From positions 1,770,001-1,834,000 of the forward strand of contig NZ_CP115913.1 in NCBI RefSeq assembly GCF_027938815.1: a stretch of DNA of 64,000 nt, in the 5' to 3' direction. Made by a program: the position numbers and the translations under genes. The notes below the pieces were generated by a model. The model was not told the DNA's origin. It was given only the letters and a program-made list of their open reading frames with translations, and made no database searches. How positions within the stretch are numbered: the first letter of the stretch is position 1; each line of letters opens with the position of its first letter. Below, one piece after another: positions 54,727 to 64,000 of this stretch. The DNA comes from Oceanirhabdus sp. W0125-5 (lineage in GTDB: Bacteria > Bacillota > Clostridia > Clostridiales > Clostridiaceae).

Positions 54727-54753
54727 TGCAACTAAATAATTTGACTATACGTA
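54727..54753 (+). promoter_or_regulatory. Putative ECF sigma-dependent promoter
   Basis: TGCAACT at 54727-54733 and CGTA at 54750-54753, 16 bases apart. GCAAC/CGT boxes with this spacing are typical of ECF sigma factors, which often transcribe their own gene. The RNA would begin about 40-45 bases before the sigma ATG. Confidence 0.45.
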
Positions 54754-54802
54754 TATTAAGTAGAACTTGAGGAAAATAGTACAAGTTCAGGAGGTACATT
54801 GA

Positions 54803-55333
54803 ATGACAATAAATTCGGATATGTTGTTTGAGGAATTATATGATACTTATTATAATGGGGTATATAGGTACATATTTGCTGCAGTGAAGGACAAGTGGAA
54901 TACTGAAGATATCATTTCAAATGTATTTACCAATATATATAAACATAAAGATAAAATCATAACTGTGGAAGAAAGCAAAAATTGGGTATTTAGAATTGCG
55001 CATAACGCTATAATAGATTTCTATAGAAAAAATAGTAAGATAATCCCCATAGAAGAATTTCTTGATAGAGGAAATGAAGAGTCGGGTTATGAAGATGTTC
55101 TTGTTAAGGATGAATTTAAACCTATCAGGAGTATAATTGATGATTTGCCTAAGGAAACTAAGGAAATGATTTATTTGAGATATTATGGTGGACTAAAATA
55201 TAGAGAAATAGCATCTGCAGTAAATACCCCAGAGAATACGGTGAAATCAGTAATATCAAGGACTATTAAAAAGATTAGGAAGATATACGATACTAGTACA
55301 GGAGGTGTGATAAATGAACGCAGAAAAGTTTGA
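54803..55333 (+). CDS. ECF-type RNA polymerase sigma factor
   Basis: The 176-residue protein has only sigma regions 2 and 4. Region 2 spans about 8-80 (FEELYDTYYNGVYRYIF, DAEDII-like WNTEDIISNVF, NWVFRIAHNAIIDFYRK) and region 4 about 115-165 (LPKETKEMIYLRYYGGLKYR, then EIASAVNTPENTVKSVISR). TTCAGGAGGTACATTG precedes the ATG. It overlaps the next gene by 20 bases, the usual arrangement with an anti-sigma factor. An ECF-like promoter lies upstream, so autoregulation is likely. Confidence 0.92.
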   Translation: MTINSDMLFEELYDTYYNGVYRYIFAAVKDKWNTEDIISNVFTNIYKHKDKIITVEESKNWVFRIAHNAIIDFYRKNSKIIPIEEFLDRGNEESGYEDVLVKDEFKPIRSIIDDLPKETKEMIYLRYYGGLKYREIASAVNTPENTVKSVISRTIKKIRKIYDTSTGGVINERRKV

Positions 55334-56786
55334 TATTGAGAAAATGCTTCAAGAGGATGCAGAGTCAATTGAAATTGATTTAGATTTTAAAGCAAAACTT
55401 AAGGCAAATATCATGAAAAATAATTCAAGCTTTGAAGGTAATAATATTATTGATTTTAATAGGAAAACAAGTGTAAAGCCTGATAATAAATTAAAGGATA
55501 TCACTTCTTATAAAAAATACTTAAAGATTGCATCTAGTTTTGCAATCGTAGGGTTAATAGGTTTTAGAGTTGGGGTAGGCAATTTAGGGGTTGCAAAGGT
55601 GGAAATACCTAATAAGATAGAAGTGCTAGATACAGTGGTATATAATGTTATACCTAATAATGAAGCTGCTTCAGCTAACAATAGTAATGATTCGAAAAAT
55701 GAAGAGGGAATTAAAGCGCCTGTTCAAGAGGTGGCGAAAAATTCGGAAAATGACGCTACTAACCCAGATGATCAGAATAAAACAAGTAATAGTGACAGTA
55801 ATGAAAATGGGGTAGATGAGACTCCTTCAACTGACAATAATACTGATGGTCAATATGTTGCAACTGCAAAAGATGGGACTGGATCTGAACAGGGAAATAG
55901 CAATACTGGTAGAGAAGAAATTCCATTTGAAAAACCAGGAATAGTAGATCCAAGTAAAGAAACAGATAATACAGAGACAGATTTCAATGAGATTATTGAA
56001 AAGAAGGATAATAAGCAGTTTGCATCAGGTAATACACCTTCAGAAGATAAAGATAGTAAAGGTGAAAGTGTATTAGTAACTCATGCAAAAGAAAATGGTT
56101 TAGATTTATACTACGGTACTTTAACAATAAAAGAAGATGGATTGTTTAGTATAAAAGATAATAATGTATATATTAAAAATGGAGATTCAGAAGAGTTGAT
56201 TTTTGCACAAGAAGATAATTGTGAATTATTAGGGATTAAAAAAATTAATGATAATGAAGTAATCTTGTATAAAGGTTCATTTAATAACCAAGAGAAGAAG
56301 ATATATCAATTGTCTAAACTAAATATTTCTTCAAAAAAAGAAAAATTACTTGTATCAGAAGCTGATAATATATCACTAACTAATACATATGATAAATTAG
56401 CATTTGAAATTAACGGTAACATAGTGATTAAAAATATTAAAACAGAAAAACAAGAGAAAACTTTAAATGGAAGCAATATTGCTTGGTCATCAGATGGACA
56501 ATATCTAAGTTATGTTAAAACAGTTAATGAAAAGAAGGAAGGGGAAAAGATTAAAACATATTCTTCGTTAGTAGTATACAACTGTGAAGAAAATGAAGAA
56601 ACCCATCTAACTAAAAAAGAATTAATTGTTAAAAATGACAAGGAACTCATGGGAAGATACCAATACGGGGAAAACCTATGGAGTAATGATAATAAGTGCA
56701 TATATGTTGTAAGAGATGATAAAAGTATAATTATAGATACTGACGGTAATCAAAAGCAAGTAATTGAATTAATTGTTGAGAAATAA
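55314..56786 (+). CDS. Putative membrane anti-sigma factor with extracytoplasmic beta-rich sensor
   Basis: The 490-residue protein has a cytoplasmic N-terminus (1-60), one membrane span at about 62-82 (LKIASSFAIVGLIGF), a long Ser/Asn/Asp/Glu/Thr linker (about 115-250), and a C-terminal beta-rich region (about 255-490) with TolB/propeller-like repeats (NIAWSSDGQYLSYV, NLWSNDNKCIYVV). A single span, overlap with the sigma gene and a sensor domain outside fit an anti-sigma factor. No zinc-type HxxxCxxC motif is present. The signal is unknown. AGGAGGTGTGATAA gives its ribosome binding site inside the sigma gene. Confidence 0.75.
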   Translation: MNAEKFDIEKMLQEDAESIEIDLDFKAKLKANIMKNNSSFEGNNIIDFNRKTSVKPDNKLKDITSYKKYLKIASSFAIVGLIGFRVGVGNLGVAKVEIPNKIEVLDTVVYNVIPNNEAASANNSNDSKNEEGIKAPVQEVAKNSENDATNPDDQNKTSNSDSNENGVDETPSTDNNTDGQYVATAKDGTGSEQGNSNTGREEIPFEKPGIVDPSKETDNTETDFNEIIEKKDNKQFASGNTPSEDKDSKGESVLVTHAKENGLDLYYGTLTIKEDGLFSIKDNNVYIKNGDSEELIFAQEDNCELLGIKKINDNEVILYKGSFNNQEKKIYQLSKLNISSKKEKLLVSEADNISLTNTYDKLAFEINGNIVIKNIKTEKQEKTLNGSNIAWSSDGQYLSYVKTVNEKKEGEKIKTYSSLVVYNCEENEETHLTKKELIVKNDKELMGRYQYGENLWSNDNKCIYVVRDDKSIIIDTDGNQKQVIELIVEK

Positions 56787-56792
56787 TATTAA

Positions 56793-56832
56793 AACAATGG
56801 TGAGTCTTTTGACTCACCATTGAATTTGTTTT
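56793..56832. terminator. Terminator between anti-sigma and M42 peptidase genes
   Basis: CAATGGTGAGTC/GACTCACCATTG, a perfect 12-bp stem followed by AATTTGTTTT. Confidence 0.8.
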
Positions 56833-56942
56833 ATGTTATAGTTAAATGAATTCAACTATAGTTGTAATGTTTTCGTAACCTATTATGAAAATAAGTATTT
56901 TATAATATAATTAGTATGTAATAATATTATAAAATATGTTAA

Positions 56943-57980
56943 TTATTGTTGAGAATATTCTATAATAAGTTGAAGAGTAGCGTGTATTGAATCCATATGA
57001 GTTCTTTCGTAACCATGTGAAGCGAATACACCAGGGCCAATTAAAGCTGTTCGGATGTCCCAACCAGCTCTAAGTGCTGCGGAAGCGTCTGAACCATAGT
57101 ATGGATAAATATCAAGCTTGTAAGAAATATTATTTTCTTTACATATATTTACTAAAGTTTTTCTAAGGTCTAAATCATATGGTCCTGAAGAATCTTTAGC
57201 GCAAATACAGCAATCATATTCTGTAGAGTTTTGATTTGGACCAGGACAACCCATATCTACAGCAATAAATTCCTTTGTATTTTCAGGAATAGCTGCAGAG
57301 GAACCATGTCCAACTTCTTCGTAATTACTTATAAAGAAGTTAATAGTTCTTTGAGGAATTATATTGTTGCTCTTTAAGTGATACATGCTATAAAGCAGAA
57401 TAGCAATACTGGCTTTATCATCAAGGTGTCTTGACTTAACAAAACCGGATTTAGTTATTATTGTTCTACTGTCAAAGCAAATGAAATCTCCAATTGAGAT
57501 ACCTAGCTTTTCAGTATCTTCTTTAGAAAATATTTTTTCATCAATAACTACTTCCATATTTTCAGGAATTCTTTTAAGTTCACGGGCATCATTGCCGCTA
57601 ATGTGAACAGAAGGTTTTACAGTTTGAATAGTTCCAGTAAAGGTCTCACCTTCAACTGTTTCAATTGTACAATTTTCTCCTTCAATAGAATTCATCATAT
57701 ATCCTCCAAGAGGAGTGATTGCAAGTGTTCCTGATGAATTGATATTTTTAACCATTGCTCCTAATGTATCTACATGAGCAGAAAAGGTTATGGCGTTATC
57801 TAAATCATGACCTTGGATAGTTGCTATAAGAGCACCTTTGTTAGTTTTTTTATAAGTAATACCTAAAGAGTCCAATTCTTTTATGATATAATCTATAACT
57901 TTATATGTATAACCAGTAGGACTAGGTAATGTTAAAATATCTTTAAGATATTTATGTAATTTTTCATTGTTTATATTCAT
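56943..57980 (-). CDS. M42 family metallopeptidase
   Basis: Cocatalytic metal aminopeptidase of the glutamyl aminopeptidase/FrvX group, 345 residues. Metal ligands are visible as FSAHVDTLGAMV (His/Asp near 68-70), HLDDKASIA (Asp near 187), SNYEEVGHG with the catalytic Glu pair near 219-220, AVDMGCPGP (Asp near 243) and HGYERTHMDS with the last His. GAGGTTTAAGTATG gives a good ribosome binding site. It is cytosolic and forms large assemblies in other species. It is transcribed alone. Confidence 0.87.
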   Translation of the reverse strand: MNINNEKLHKYLKDILTLPSPTGYTYKVIDYIIKELDSLGITYKKTNKGALIATIQGHDLDNAITFSAHVDTLGAMVKNINSSGTLAITPLGGYMMNSIEGENCTIETVEGETFTGTIQTVKPSVHISGNDARELKRIPENMEVVIDEKIFSKEDTEKLGISIGDFICFDSRTIITKSGFVKSRHLDDKASIAILLYSMYHLKSNNIIPQRTINFFISNYEEVGHGSSAAIPENTKEFIAVDMGCPGPNQNSTEYDCCICAKDSSGPYDLDLRKTLVNICKENNISYKLDIYPYYGSDASAALRAGWDIRTALIGPGVFASHGYERTHMDSIHATLQLIIEYSQQ

Positions 57981-58064
57981 ACTTAAACCTCCTTTTCATT
58001 TAGTTTATTTTAACATGAAGTATGAGAGGATGTCATCTTAATATTTAAATAGGTGGTGGATTGA

Positions 58065-59447
58065 TTGAAAAAAAAGATTTTTATAGTAATATTATTGTTA
58101 TTTTTGTTTGGAGGAACTGCATTCGGTAGTTATATTTATTTTCAAACACAAGAATGGGATGAAAAAATATATAGTGGTATCTCAGTGATGGATGTGGATT
58201 TGAGTGGGTTAACTTCTGATGAAGCTAGAACTAAGTTAATCGACGCTTTTGAAAATAGGATATTAGAAAAAGAGTTGACAATAAAATTAGAAGACAAAGA
58301 GTATGTGTTAACATATGAAGAATTAGAGGCAAGATTCAATATCGACAAAACTGTTGAGAATGCGATAGCTTTTGGAAAGGATCTTTCTGTCTTAGAAAAA
58401 TATAAAATAAAAGATAAGAATAATGAAATAAATTTTAAAATGGAGTTTGATTATAATTCCAATGTGATTGATGAAGTTGTTTCAGAAATGAAGAGTAGAT
58501 ATGATCAAGAGCCTATAAATTCTGAAATAAGAATGGTTAAAAGTGGACAATTCTATGTTAGTCCTGAACAAATAGGAAAAGAATTAGATGATGTTAGATT
58601 AAGAGAGCAAGTAATTTCTAATATAAATGCAGATTTTGAACAAGCTAGTATTACTATTGATGCTCCTGTAATAATTACTAATCCTGAAATTAGAGAGGCA
58701 ACATTAAAGAGTATAGATACTAAAGTGGCAGAAGCTACAACTGCTTTTAAGACTTCAGGTGAGGGAAGATCAGCAAATGTAATTTTAGCAACTGATACTT
58801 TAAATAAAACGTTACTAATGCCAGGAGAGTATTTTAGTTTTAACGAGGTGGTTGGTGAAAGGTCCGTTGAAAGAGGGTATAAAACATCAAAAGTAATCAT
58901 TAATAATGAACTTGTGGATGGTACTGGTGGTGGTGTATGCCAAGTTTCAACAACTTTATATCATGCGGTTATGAAGATGGGACTTGGATTTGTAGAAAGG
59001 ATGAATCATACTTTACCGTCAAGTTACTCTGAATTAGGACAAGATGCTACTGTTGCATGGGATTATCTAGATTATAAATTTGTAAATACATTAGATTATC
59101 CAATTTTCATAGAAGGATATACAAAAGATAAAGAGATTTTTATAAATATGTATTCAAATTCTTCTGTGATTGATGGTGAATATGTAATGGTAAGTAATGT
59201 TGTTGAAGTTTTAGAGCCTACTGTGAAAAAAATAGAAGATCCTGAATTATATGTTGGAGAAGAAGTTGTTGTTAAGAAACCAATAACAGGTTATATTGTT
59301 GAGGTATATAGAGAACATAGAAAAAACGGACGAGTTTTAAAGAAAGAATTTATTTCAAAAGATAGATATCAAGTAGTGAATGGTGAAACAAAGATTGGAA
59401 CAAAACCAAAAGAAGAAAATAGTGAGACTGCAAAGTCTGGTATATAA
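58065..59447 (+). CDS. VanW family protein, membrane-anchored
   Basis: The 460-residue protein has an N-terminal signal anchor (about 5-25, IVILLLFLFGGTAFGSYIYF), a peptidoglycan-binding-like domain (about 40-215), and the VanW domain (about 225-365, with TLLMPGEYFSFNEVVGERS and GGGVCQVSTTLYHAVMKMG). A G5-like tail follows. VanW proteins are linked to cell wall and vancomycin resistance, but this chromosomal type is not proof of resistance. The start is TTG 58065 after GGTGGTGGATTGA. A terminator directly follows the stop. Confidence 0.87.
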   Translation: MKKKIFIVILLLFLFGGTAFGSYIYFQTQEWDEKIYSGISVMDVDLSGLTSDEARTKLIDAFENRILEKELTIKLEDKEYVLTYEELEARFNIDKTVENAIAFGKDLSVLEKYKIKDKNNEINFKMEFDYNSNVIDEVVSEMKSRYDQEPINSEIRMVKSGQFYVSPEQIGKELDDVRLREQVISNINADFEQASITIDAPVIITNPEIREATLKSIDTKVAEATTAFKTSGEGRSANVILATDTLNKTLLMPGEYFSFNEVVGERSVERGYKTSKVIINNELVDGTGGGVCQVSTTLYHAVMKMGLGFVERMNHTLPSSYSELGQDATVAWDYLDYKFVNTLDYPIFIEGYTKDKEIFINMYSNSSVIDGEYVMVSNVVEVLEPTVKKIEDPELYVGEEVVVKKPITGYIVEVYREHRKNGRVLKKEFISKDRYQVVNGETKIGTKPKEENSETAKSGI

Positions 59448-59473
59448 AAACACCCAAAGGGTGTTTTTATTTT
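59446..59473 (+). terminator. Terminator of the VanW gene
   Basis: AAAAACACCC/GGGTGTTTTTAT with a T-run; it overlaps the stop codon region. Confidence 0.85.
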
Positions 59474-59566
59474 TATCAAAATATAATATGAGTACTATAG
59501 CAATTTGCTCGGCTGAGGCATAATATGGTAAAATTAATAATATAAGCAAAAATTAGGAGGGGTAGT

Positions 59567-60505
59567 ATGACAAAAAGGGGTTTGATTGAAGAAATTATAA
59601 GTAATATTGGAAAGGTTATAATTGGTAAAAGAGAGGTAATTGAAAAGGTGCTAATAGGGATGCTGTGTAATGGACATATTCTTATAGAGGATACTCCTGG
59701 AGTTGGGAAAACCATGTTGGTTAAAGCGATCTCTAAGAGCTTTGGGTTGGATTTTAAAAGAGTGCAATTTACACCTGACTTATTACCTTCTGACATAACG
59801 GGGATATCAATTTATAATCAAAAAACTAGAGAATTTGAATTTAGAAAGGGCCCGATTTTTACTAATTTACTATTAGGAGACGAAATAAATAGAACTTCTC
59901 CTAAAACGCAAGCTGCTTTATTGGAGGCTATGGAAGAAAAACAGGTTTCTGAGGGTGGTAAAACATATGAACTAAATGAACCGTTTCTTGTTATTGCAAC
60001 TCAAAATCCTATTGACAATGAGGGGACATATAGATTGCCAGAAGCGCAACTTGATAGGTTTATTATGAAAATATCTATGGGATACCCTGCTCATAAGTAT
60101 GAGGTTCAAGTATTGAAAGATTATAAAGAAGCTAATCCTATTGAAGATATTGGAATGGTATGTTCGAAGGAAAAGTTAATTGAAATGCAGGAAATGGTTA
60201 AGAAGGTTAAAGTGAAAGATGAAATATTAGATTATATAGTTAGAATAGTTTCTAATACACGTGGTGATGAAGCGGTTGTTATGGGTGCAAGTACAAGAGC
60301 TGCATTATATCTTATGAAAATAGCTAGTGCTAATGCTTTTATAGAGGGAAGAGATTATGTTATAACAGATGACGTTAAGAAACATGCATTTGAAGTATTA
60401 TCACACAGAATATTAATATCACCATCTGCAAAAGCTAATGGGCTTACTGCTAGAAAGGTAATAGGAAAAATATTAGATAGAACTGAAGTACCTAAAATTA
60501 TTTAA
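59567..60505 (+). CDS. MoxR-type AAA+ ATPase
   Basis: AAA+ chaperone-like ATPase, 312 residues. Walker A is EDTPGVGKTM (about 39-48), Walker B LLGDEINRTSPKTQAALLEAMEE (about 102-124), sensor 1 VIATQNPID (about 143-151). It ends with a C-terminal lid domain (SHRILISPSAKANG). It is the first gene of a unit with DUF58 and transglutaminase genes, spaced by 14 and 26 bases, an arrangement seen in many bacteria, probably for envelope protein assembly. AGGAGGGGTAGT precedes the ATG. Confidence 0.9.
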   Translation: MTKRGLIEEIISNIGKVIIGKREVIEKVLIGMLCNGHILIEDTPGVGKTMLVKAISKSFGLDFKRVQFTPDLLPSDITGISIYNQKTREFEFRKGPIFTNLLLGDEINRTSPKTQAALLEAMEEKQVSEGGKTYELNEPFLVIATQNPIDNEGTYRLPEAQLDRFIMKISMGYPAHKYEVQVLKDYKEANPIEDIGMVCSKEKLIEMQEMVKKVKVKDEILDYIVRIVSNTRGDEAVVMGASTRAALYLMKIASANAFIEGRDYVITDDVKKHAFEVLSHRILISPSAKANGLTARKVIGKILDRTEVPKII

Positions 60506-60519
60506 CTTAAGGAGCCGAT

Positions 60520-61722
60520 ATGAAAAGAGTAAATATAGAAAAAAATAAAGAAAGGGTTAATTTTAAATTTTTCTTTGCAACTTTAATTATGTTCTTATTT
60601 GCTTACTTTATGGGAGGAGAGTTGCCATACTCATTATTCTATACAATGGTATGTATTATTGTTTTTTCATTATGGTATGTATATAATGCTAAAAAAAAAT
60701 TATCTTGTTTTGTGGATTTAAATATAAAAAGGACAATAATTAATGAAAAAGTGATAGTCAATCAGACAATTTGCAGTGATACCAGGACACCTTTGGTAAA
60801 TGTACTGATAAAATCTTTTCAATTTAACACAGTAAACGGAGCAAACAAAGAGGTGCGTCTTTTCCTAGGAGAAAAAGGTGCAGAAAGAATAAAACAGGAA
60901 GTTGCTTTTAAATATAGAGGAGTTTATAAAATTGGGGAAATAGAATATGAGATTTCAGACCCGTTTGGAATTTTTAAAGTTAAAAAGAAAGAAGTAGGTG
61001 AAGGAGAGATTCATGTTTATCCAGTTATTTATGAAATTTTTGAAGAGATAAACACTAGATCAAAATATTTGGATGCATATATTCTAAGTAAGAATGGTAT
61101 TGAGGATAGGAATTTAATTAAAGATATAAGAAAATATAGACCTGGAGATGATATTAAAAGAATCCACTGGAAAGTGAGTGCTAAATACGACACATTATTG
61201 GTTAAAAACTATGAGAAGGTTGAAGGAAATGAAGTTTTTCTCTTTATAAATATGAATAAAGAAAATATGGAGAATTTAGAAGAAGAGGAGAGAATGGTAG
61301 ATTTCTCAATGTCTCTAATGTACAATTTCTTAAAAGAAGAAATTCGCTGCAATATATCAATCAACTCATTAGAAGAAAAAGAATTTTATTTAGAAAATAA
61401 AACAGTTTTTGATGAGACTGCTGAGTTTTTTAAAAATACGAAGTCTGATGGTGAAGAGGAATTTGATGAATTTATAAATAATAAAATAAATAAAGTTCCT
61501 TTTAGAGGGTGGATAGGTGTAATTACAATAAAAGTTGATGAAAAATTAAAAAATTCCCTAATTAATTTAAAGGATAATGGATATAAGGTTACACTTTTTC
61601 ATTGTGATAGTAACGAGAAAAATATTAAATTATTAAGAACTTTTGGAATAGAAACAATGGAGTATCAAACATTTATAGAGAAAAAAGAGACTGAAGAATG
61701 TAAGCGGGTTTATAACTATTAA
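60520..61722 (+). CDS. DUF58 protein, membrane-anchored
   Basis: The 400-residue protein has two close membrane spans at about 14-30 and 35-52 and a von Willebrand-like cytosolic or envelope domain. The DUF58 core is KYRPGDDIKRIHWKVSAK, at about 203-220. It follows the MoxR ATPase by 14 bases and AAGGAGCCGAT precedes the ATG. Family members work with the MoxR partner, presumably as its client or adaptor. No MIDAS motif of full vWA type is visible to me. Confidence 0.87.
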   Translation: MKRVNIEKNKERVNFKFFFATLIMFLFAYFMGGELPYSLFYTMVCIIVFSLWYVYNAKKKLSCFVDLNIKRTIINEKVIVNQTICSDTRTPLVNVLIKSFQFNTVNGANKEVRLFLGEKGAERIKQEVAFKYRGVYKIGEIEYEISDPFGIFKVKKKEVGEGEIHVYPVIYEIFEEINTRSKYLDAYILSKNGIEDRNLIKDIRKYRPGDDIKRIHWKVSAKYDTLLVKNYEKVEGNEVFLFINMNKENMENLEEEERMVDFSMSLMYNFLKEEIRCNISINSLEEKEFYLENKTVFDETAEFFKNTKSDGEEEFDEFINNKINKVPFRGWIGVITIKVDEKLKNSLINLKDNGYKVTLFHCDSNEKNIKLLRTFGIETMEYQTFIEKKETEECKRVYNY

Positions 61723-61748
61723 TAAGGGGATTAATAAGGAGAAGCGCG

Positions 61749-64000
61749 ATGAAAAGATATTTAGAAGCTTTTCTTGGGGTGTTGGTATTTTTTAATATAG
61801 CGATAATTGGTTTCTGCTATGTTGAATATTACGATATTCAAGAAATTGTATTTTATGAATTGTTTATAGGGGTTTTAAGTGTATATTTAATTCAAAGATT
61901 AGTGTGTATAATTGTAAATAGCAAATGGAAAATCCCAGCATTGATAACACTATTCTTTTTATTTCAAGGGTTATTATTATTTAAAGGTAGTGAAATACTA
62001 GGGAGGCTGTTAAGAGTAATAGAAGAATGCCATATTCTTTATGATAAATATTATTATAGTGAAGTTATAATATATACAGAATTTAGGTGGGCGATATTAT
62101 TTTTTGCTTCTGTAATTACTTTATGTATAGCAACACTTGCCTTTAATATAAAAAGGAATAGTCTGATTTATTTTGATATGATAATAGCTGTAGTGTTATG
62201 GTATCAAAATGGTACACAAATAATAAAAAAATATTTAATAATATTTATAATGATTGGTACAATAATTTATATGGTAGATAAGTTGATTCCTGTACTTAAA
62301 GATTTTAAGAGAAATAGAGATACATCATTAATGGCTTGGTCTATTATAATGGCAGTAATCATTGGAATAACTGTTCGACTTATACCAGCTAAAATTTATG
62401 GTAATGATATATTTGGTTTAAGTGGTTTTGTGGATAATAAATATGCTCCTGTAAAAGGGAAATTTAAAATATCATATAGTGATGTATATAGATATTCCGA
62501 TTCTATTAAAGATGGAAAAAATAAATTGGGTGGGAAAATAAATCAGGAAAGCAAGAAAATTATTCTGGTAAAAGGGGAAGATGTACAGTACCTTAAATCT
62601 TTTAATAAGAGTTTATATGACGGAGCGTATTGGTTTAACACCTCAACTTCATATAAAAAATTAAAAGATAAAAAGATGGATTGGGATGACTTGAAGAATT
62701 TTGAAAAAATAGAGTCTGAAATTATTGAGATAAAATATGAGGATGGATTTATAACAAGGAGTATATTTACACCAGGATTTTCAGAAGAGTTTTTTATTAA
62801 TGATCGTATTTATTATGATGAAAATAGTACAAGTATACTTAAATCAGATGAGAAAGCAGATAAATATAAGGTAAAAAAAATACAATTAAAATCCAAAGCA
62901 ACTGGTGTTATATTGGCGGAAAAATTCTCGGATTTAAAAAAGGAATCTATGGATGACTTTAAATATTCTATCCCTTGTGAGATTATAAGGAATAATAATA
63001 AGGATGCTGAGTTGAGTTATTTATATATGCAGATAGAAGGGTATAATGGTCTAGATGATAAAACAATGATAAATAATCTAACCATACTTAAAGAATATGA
63101 AGAGTATCTCGCACTCCCTCAAAGTATAAGTGATCGAGTTTATGATTTAACTTATGAGATTATTGATGGGGCGAATTCGTCGTATGAAAAAATAAATAGG
63201 ATTAGAAATTATTTAAAAGAAACTTTTCCGTATACATTGGATGTAAGTGAAGTTCCTGATGAACATGAATTTGTTGATTATTTCATATTTGAAGAGAAAA
63301 AAGGTTACTGCACATACTTTGCAACTGCTATGGCGGTAATGGGAAGAATAGCAGGAATTCCTACAAGATATTGTGAAGGGTTTAAGATTGATTATAGTAA
63401 TACTTTTTATATAGATGAAAATACTGAATCCCAGTCAAAGTTTTTTGTTAAGACAGATAATGCTCATGCATGGACTGAGGTGTTAGTTGATCCTGAAGAT
63501 GATATTTGGATAGTTGTAGAGGCTACAGCGAGTGAAGAGGCTGAAGTAGAAATTTCAAATATTGAGCGTGCTGAAGTTAATCCTGCCAAAGGTCGTGATA
63601 GATTAGAGGATTTCTTAAACTTTGGAGATATAAATGATGAGCTTGGTGAAAGAAATAATATAGTTCAGAAAAAAGATAAAGATAATAGTTTTATATTATA
63701 TCTTATATTAAGAATATTGTTAGCTTTAATACTTTTAAAGTTAATCTATGATACTTATAAACGATTATCTATAAAGAATAGTAAGAGTCCTTCAAAAATC
63801 TATTACTATGCATTAAAAAGGTTGAAAAGGGTCAAAATTAATAAAGATATTAGTGAATCAGAAATTGAGTTTTCTAAAAAGATAGCAAATCCTGAGTTAA
63901 GAAAAATAATGATGGAAATAGTTAGATTAGGATATGAAGAATCATATGGAATAGAGAATGAGTATTCATCTAAAGAACATTATAAAGGAATTAATAGATA
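61749..64000 (+). CDS. Transglutaminase-like membrane protein (TgpA-type), 3' end cut by window
   Basis: ATG 61749 opens a frame that runs without a stop to the window edge (750 codons so far). It has about six membrane spans in the first 225 residues, an extracytoplasmic loop, and a transglutaminase-like domain at about 440-600 with GYCTYFATAM (Cys near 521), NAHAWTEV (His near 573) and a following acidic IWIVVEATAS. A seventh span lies at about 647-668, then a cytosolic DUF4129-like tail. It is the third gene of the MoxR-DUF58 operon. GGGGATTAATAAGGAGAAGC precedes the ATG. It may modify or cross-link surface proteins. Confidence 0.88.
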   Translation, partial: MKRYLEAFLGVLVFFNIAIIGFCYVEYYDIQEIVFYELFIGVLSVYLIQRLVCIIVNSKWKIPALITLFFLFQGLLLFKGSEILGRLLRVIEECHILYDKYYYSEVIIYTEFRWAILFFASVITLCIATLAFNIKRNSLIYFDMIIAVVLWYQNGTQIIKKYLIIFIMIGTIIYMVDKLIPVLKDFKRNRDTSLMAWSIIMAVIIGITVRLIPAKIYGNDIFGLSGFVDNKYAPVKGKFKISYSDVYRYSDSIKDGKNKLGGKINQESKKIILVKGEDVQYLKSFNKSLYDGAYWFNTSTSYKKLKDKKMDWDDLKNFEKIESEIIEIKYEDGFITRSIFTPGFSEEFFINDRIYYDENSTSILKSDEKADKYKVKKIQLKSKATGVILAEKFSDLKKESMDDFKYSIPCEIIRNNNKDAELSYLYMQIEGYNGLDDKTMINNLTILKEYEEYLALPQSISDRVYDLTYEIIDGANSSYEKINRIRNYLKETFPYTLDVSEVPDEHEFVDYFIFEEKKGYCTYFATAMAVMGRIAGIPTRYCEGFKIDYSNTFYIDENTESQSKFFVKTDNAHAWTEVLVDPEDDIWIVVEATASEEAEVEISNIERAEVNPAKGRDRLEDFLNFGDINDELGERNNIVQKKDKDNSFILYLILRILLALILLKLIYDTYKRLSIKNSKSPSKIYYYALKRLKRVKINKDISESEIEFSKKIANPELRKIMMEIVRLGYEESYGIENEYSSKEHYKGINR

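Noticed and set aside
58065..59447. Vancomycin resistance locus from the VanW domain
   Set aside because: No vanH, vanA/B or vanX genes are nearby; stand-alone VanW proteins are common in clostridial chromosomes.

Overview
The window comes from a strongly AT-rich, low-GC Gram-positive bacterium, most likely Clostridium in the broad sense. The grounds are Shine-Dalgarno sites close to AGGAGG, several TTG and GTG starts, T-box control of aminoacyl-tRNA synthetases, a two-subunit iron-sulfur-type serine dehydratase, and Firmicutes-type families such as PRK06851, DUF421/DUF4363, DUF2225, VanW, LCP and the YlqG/YlqH pair. The content is chromosomal and mostly housekeeping. I saw no rRNA, tRNA, prophage, CRISPR array or transposase gene.

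Layout. 1-9.8 kb: ABC-F ATPase, a 44-residue membrane peptide, patatin phospholipase, HELLH metalloprotease-like protein, isoaspartyl dipeptidase, LCP cell-wall ligase, PRK06851 ATPase and M18 aminopeptidase. 10.4-18.8 kb: one giant gene for a cyclic beta-1,2-glucan synthase. 19-30 kb: Trp T-box and trpS, a small ATPase, prfC, a lmo0937-type membrane peptide, a GAF-GGDEF diguanylate cyclase, tyrS, a FliK-like/FlhB-like pair and a phosphoesterase. 30-41 kb: DUF4342, DUF2225, a small alarmone synthetase, a 344-bp MITE-like insertion, leuS with its T-box, a membrane/J-domain/DUF5685/CYTH operon and a nucleoid-associated protein. 41-54.5 kb: class II aldolase, DUF421/DUF4363, TGS-uridine kinase, sdaAB-sdaAA, a CAX-type exchanger, a lipid kinase, a YgiQ radical-SAM protein and an MgtE-N/CBS protein behind an elaborate leader. 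54.8-64 kb: ECF sigma with its putative anti-sigma factor, M42 peptidase, VanW protein, and a MoxR-DUF58-transglutaminase operon cut by the window end.

The most striking feature is not a gene. At least fourteen full, split or partial copies of one intergenic repeat family are scattered through the window. Each full copy starts and ends in short arrays of 7-base units that are inverted relative to each other, and between them lies a fixed order of small hairpins. The order is directional, with an F end and a C end, and copies occur in both orientations. Three long copies carry an internal terminator-like hairpin, one copy is split around a DUF4342 gene, one is broken by a second mobile element with a clean 8-bp target duplication, one sits between a T-box and its synthetase gene, and one supplies the stop codons of both convergent genes beside it. 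In most copies the two ends use the same class of 7-base unit, which hints at selection or gene conversion acting on pairing between the ends.

Other regulatory structures read directly from the sequence are a 28-bp-arm hairpin covering both candidate starts of the CAX exchanger, an 18-codon upstream ORF followed by hairpins and a sequestered ribosome binding site before the MgtE-N/CBS gene, a long inverted repeat before prfC, and a probable ECF autoregulatory promoter. Functions are assigned from recognised motifs and remembered family features; no database search was possible.
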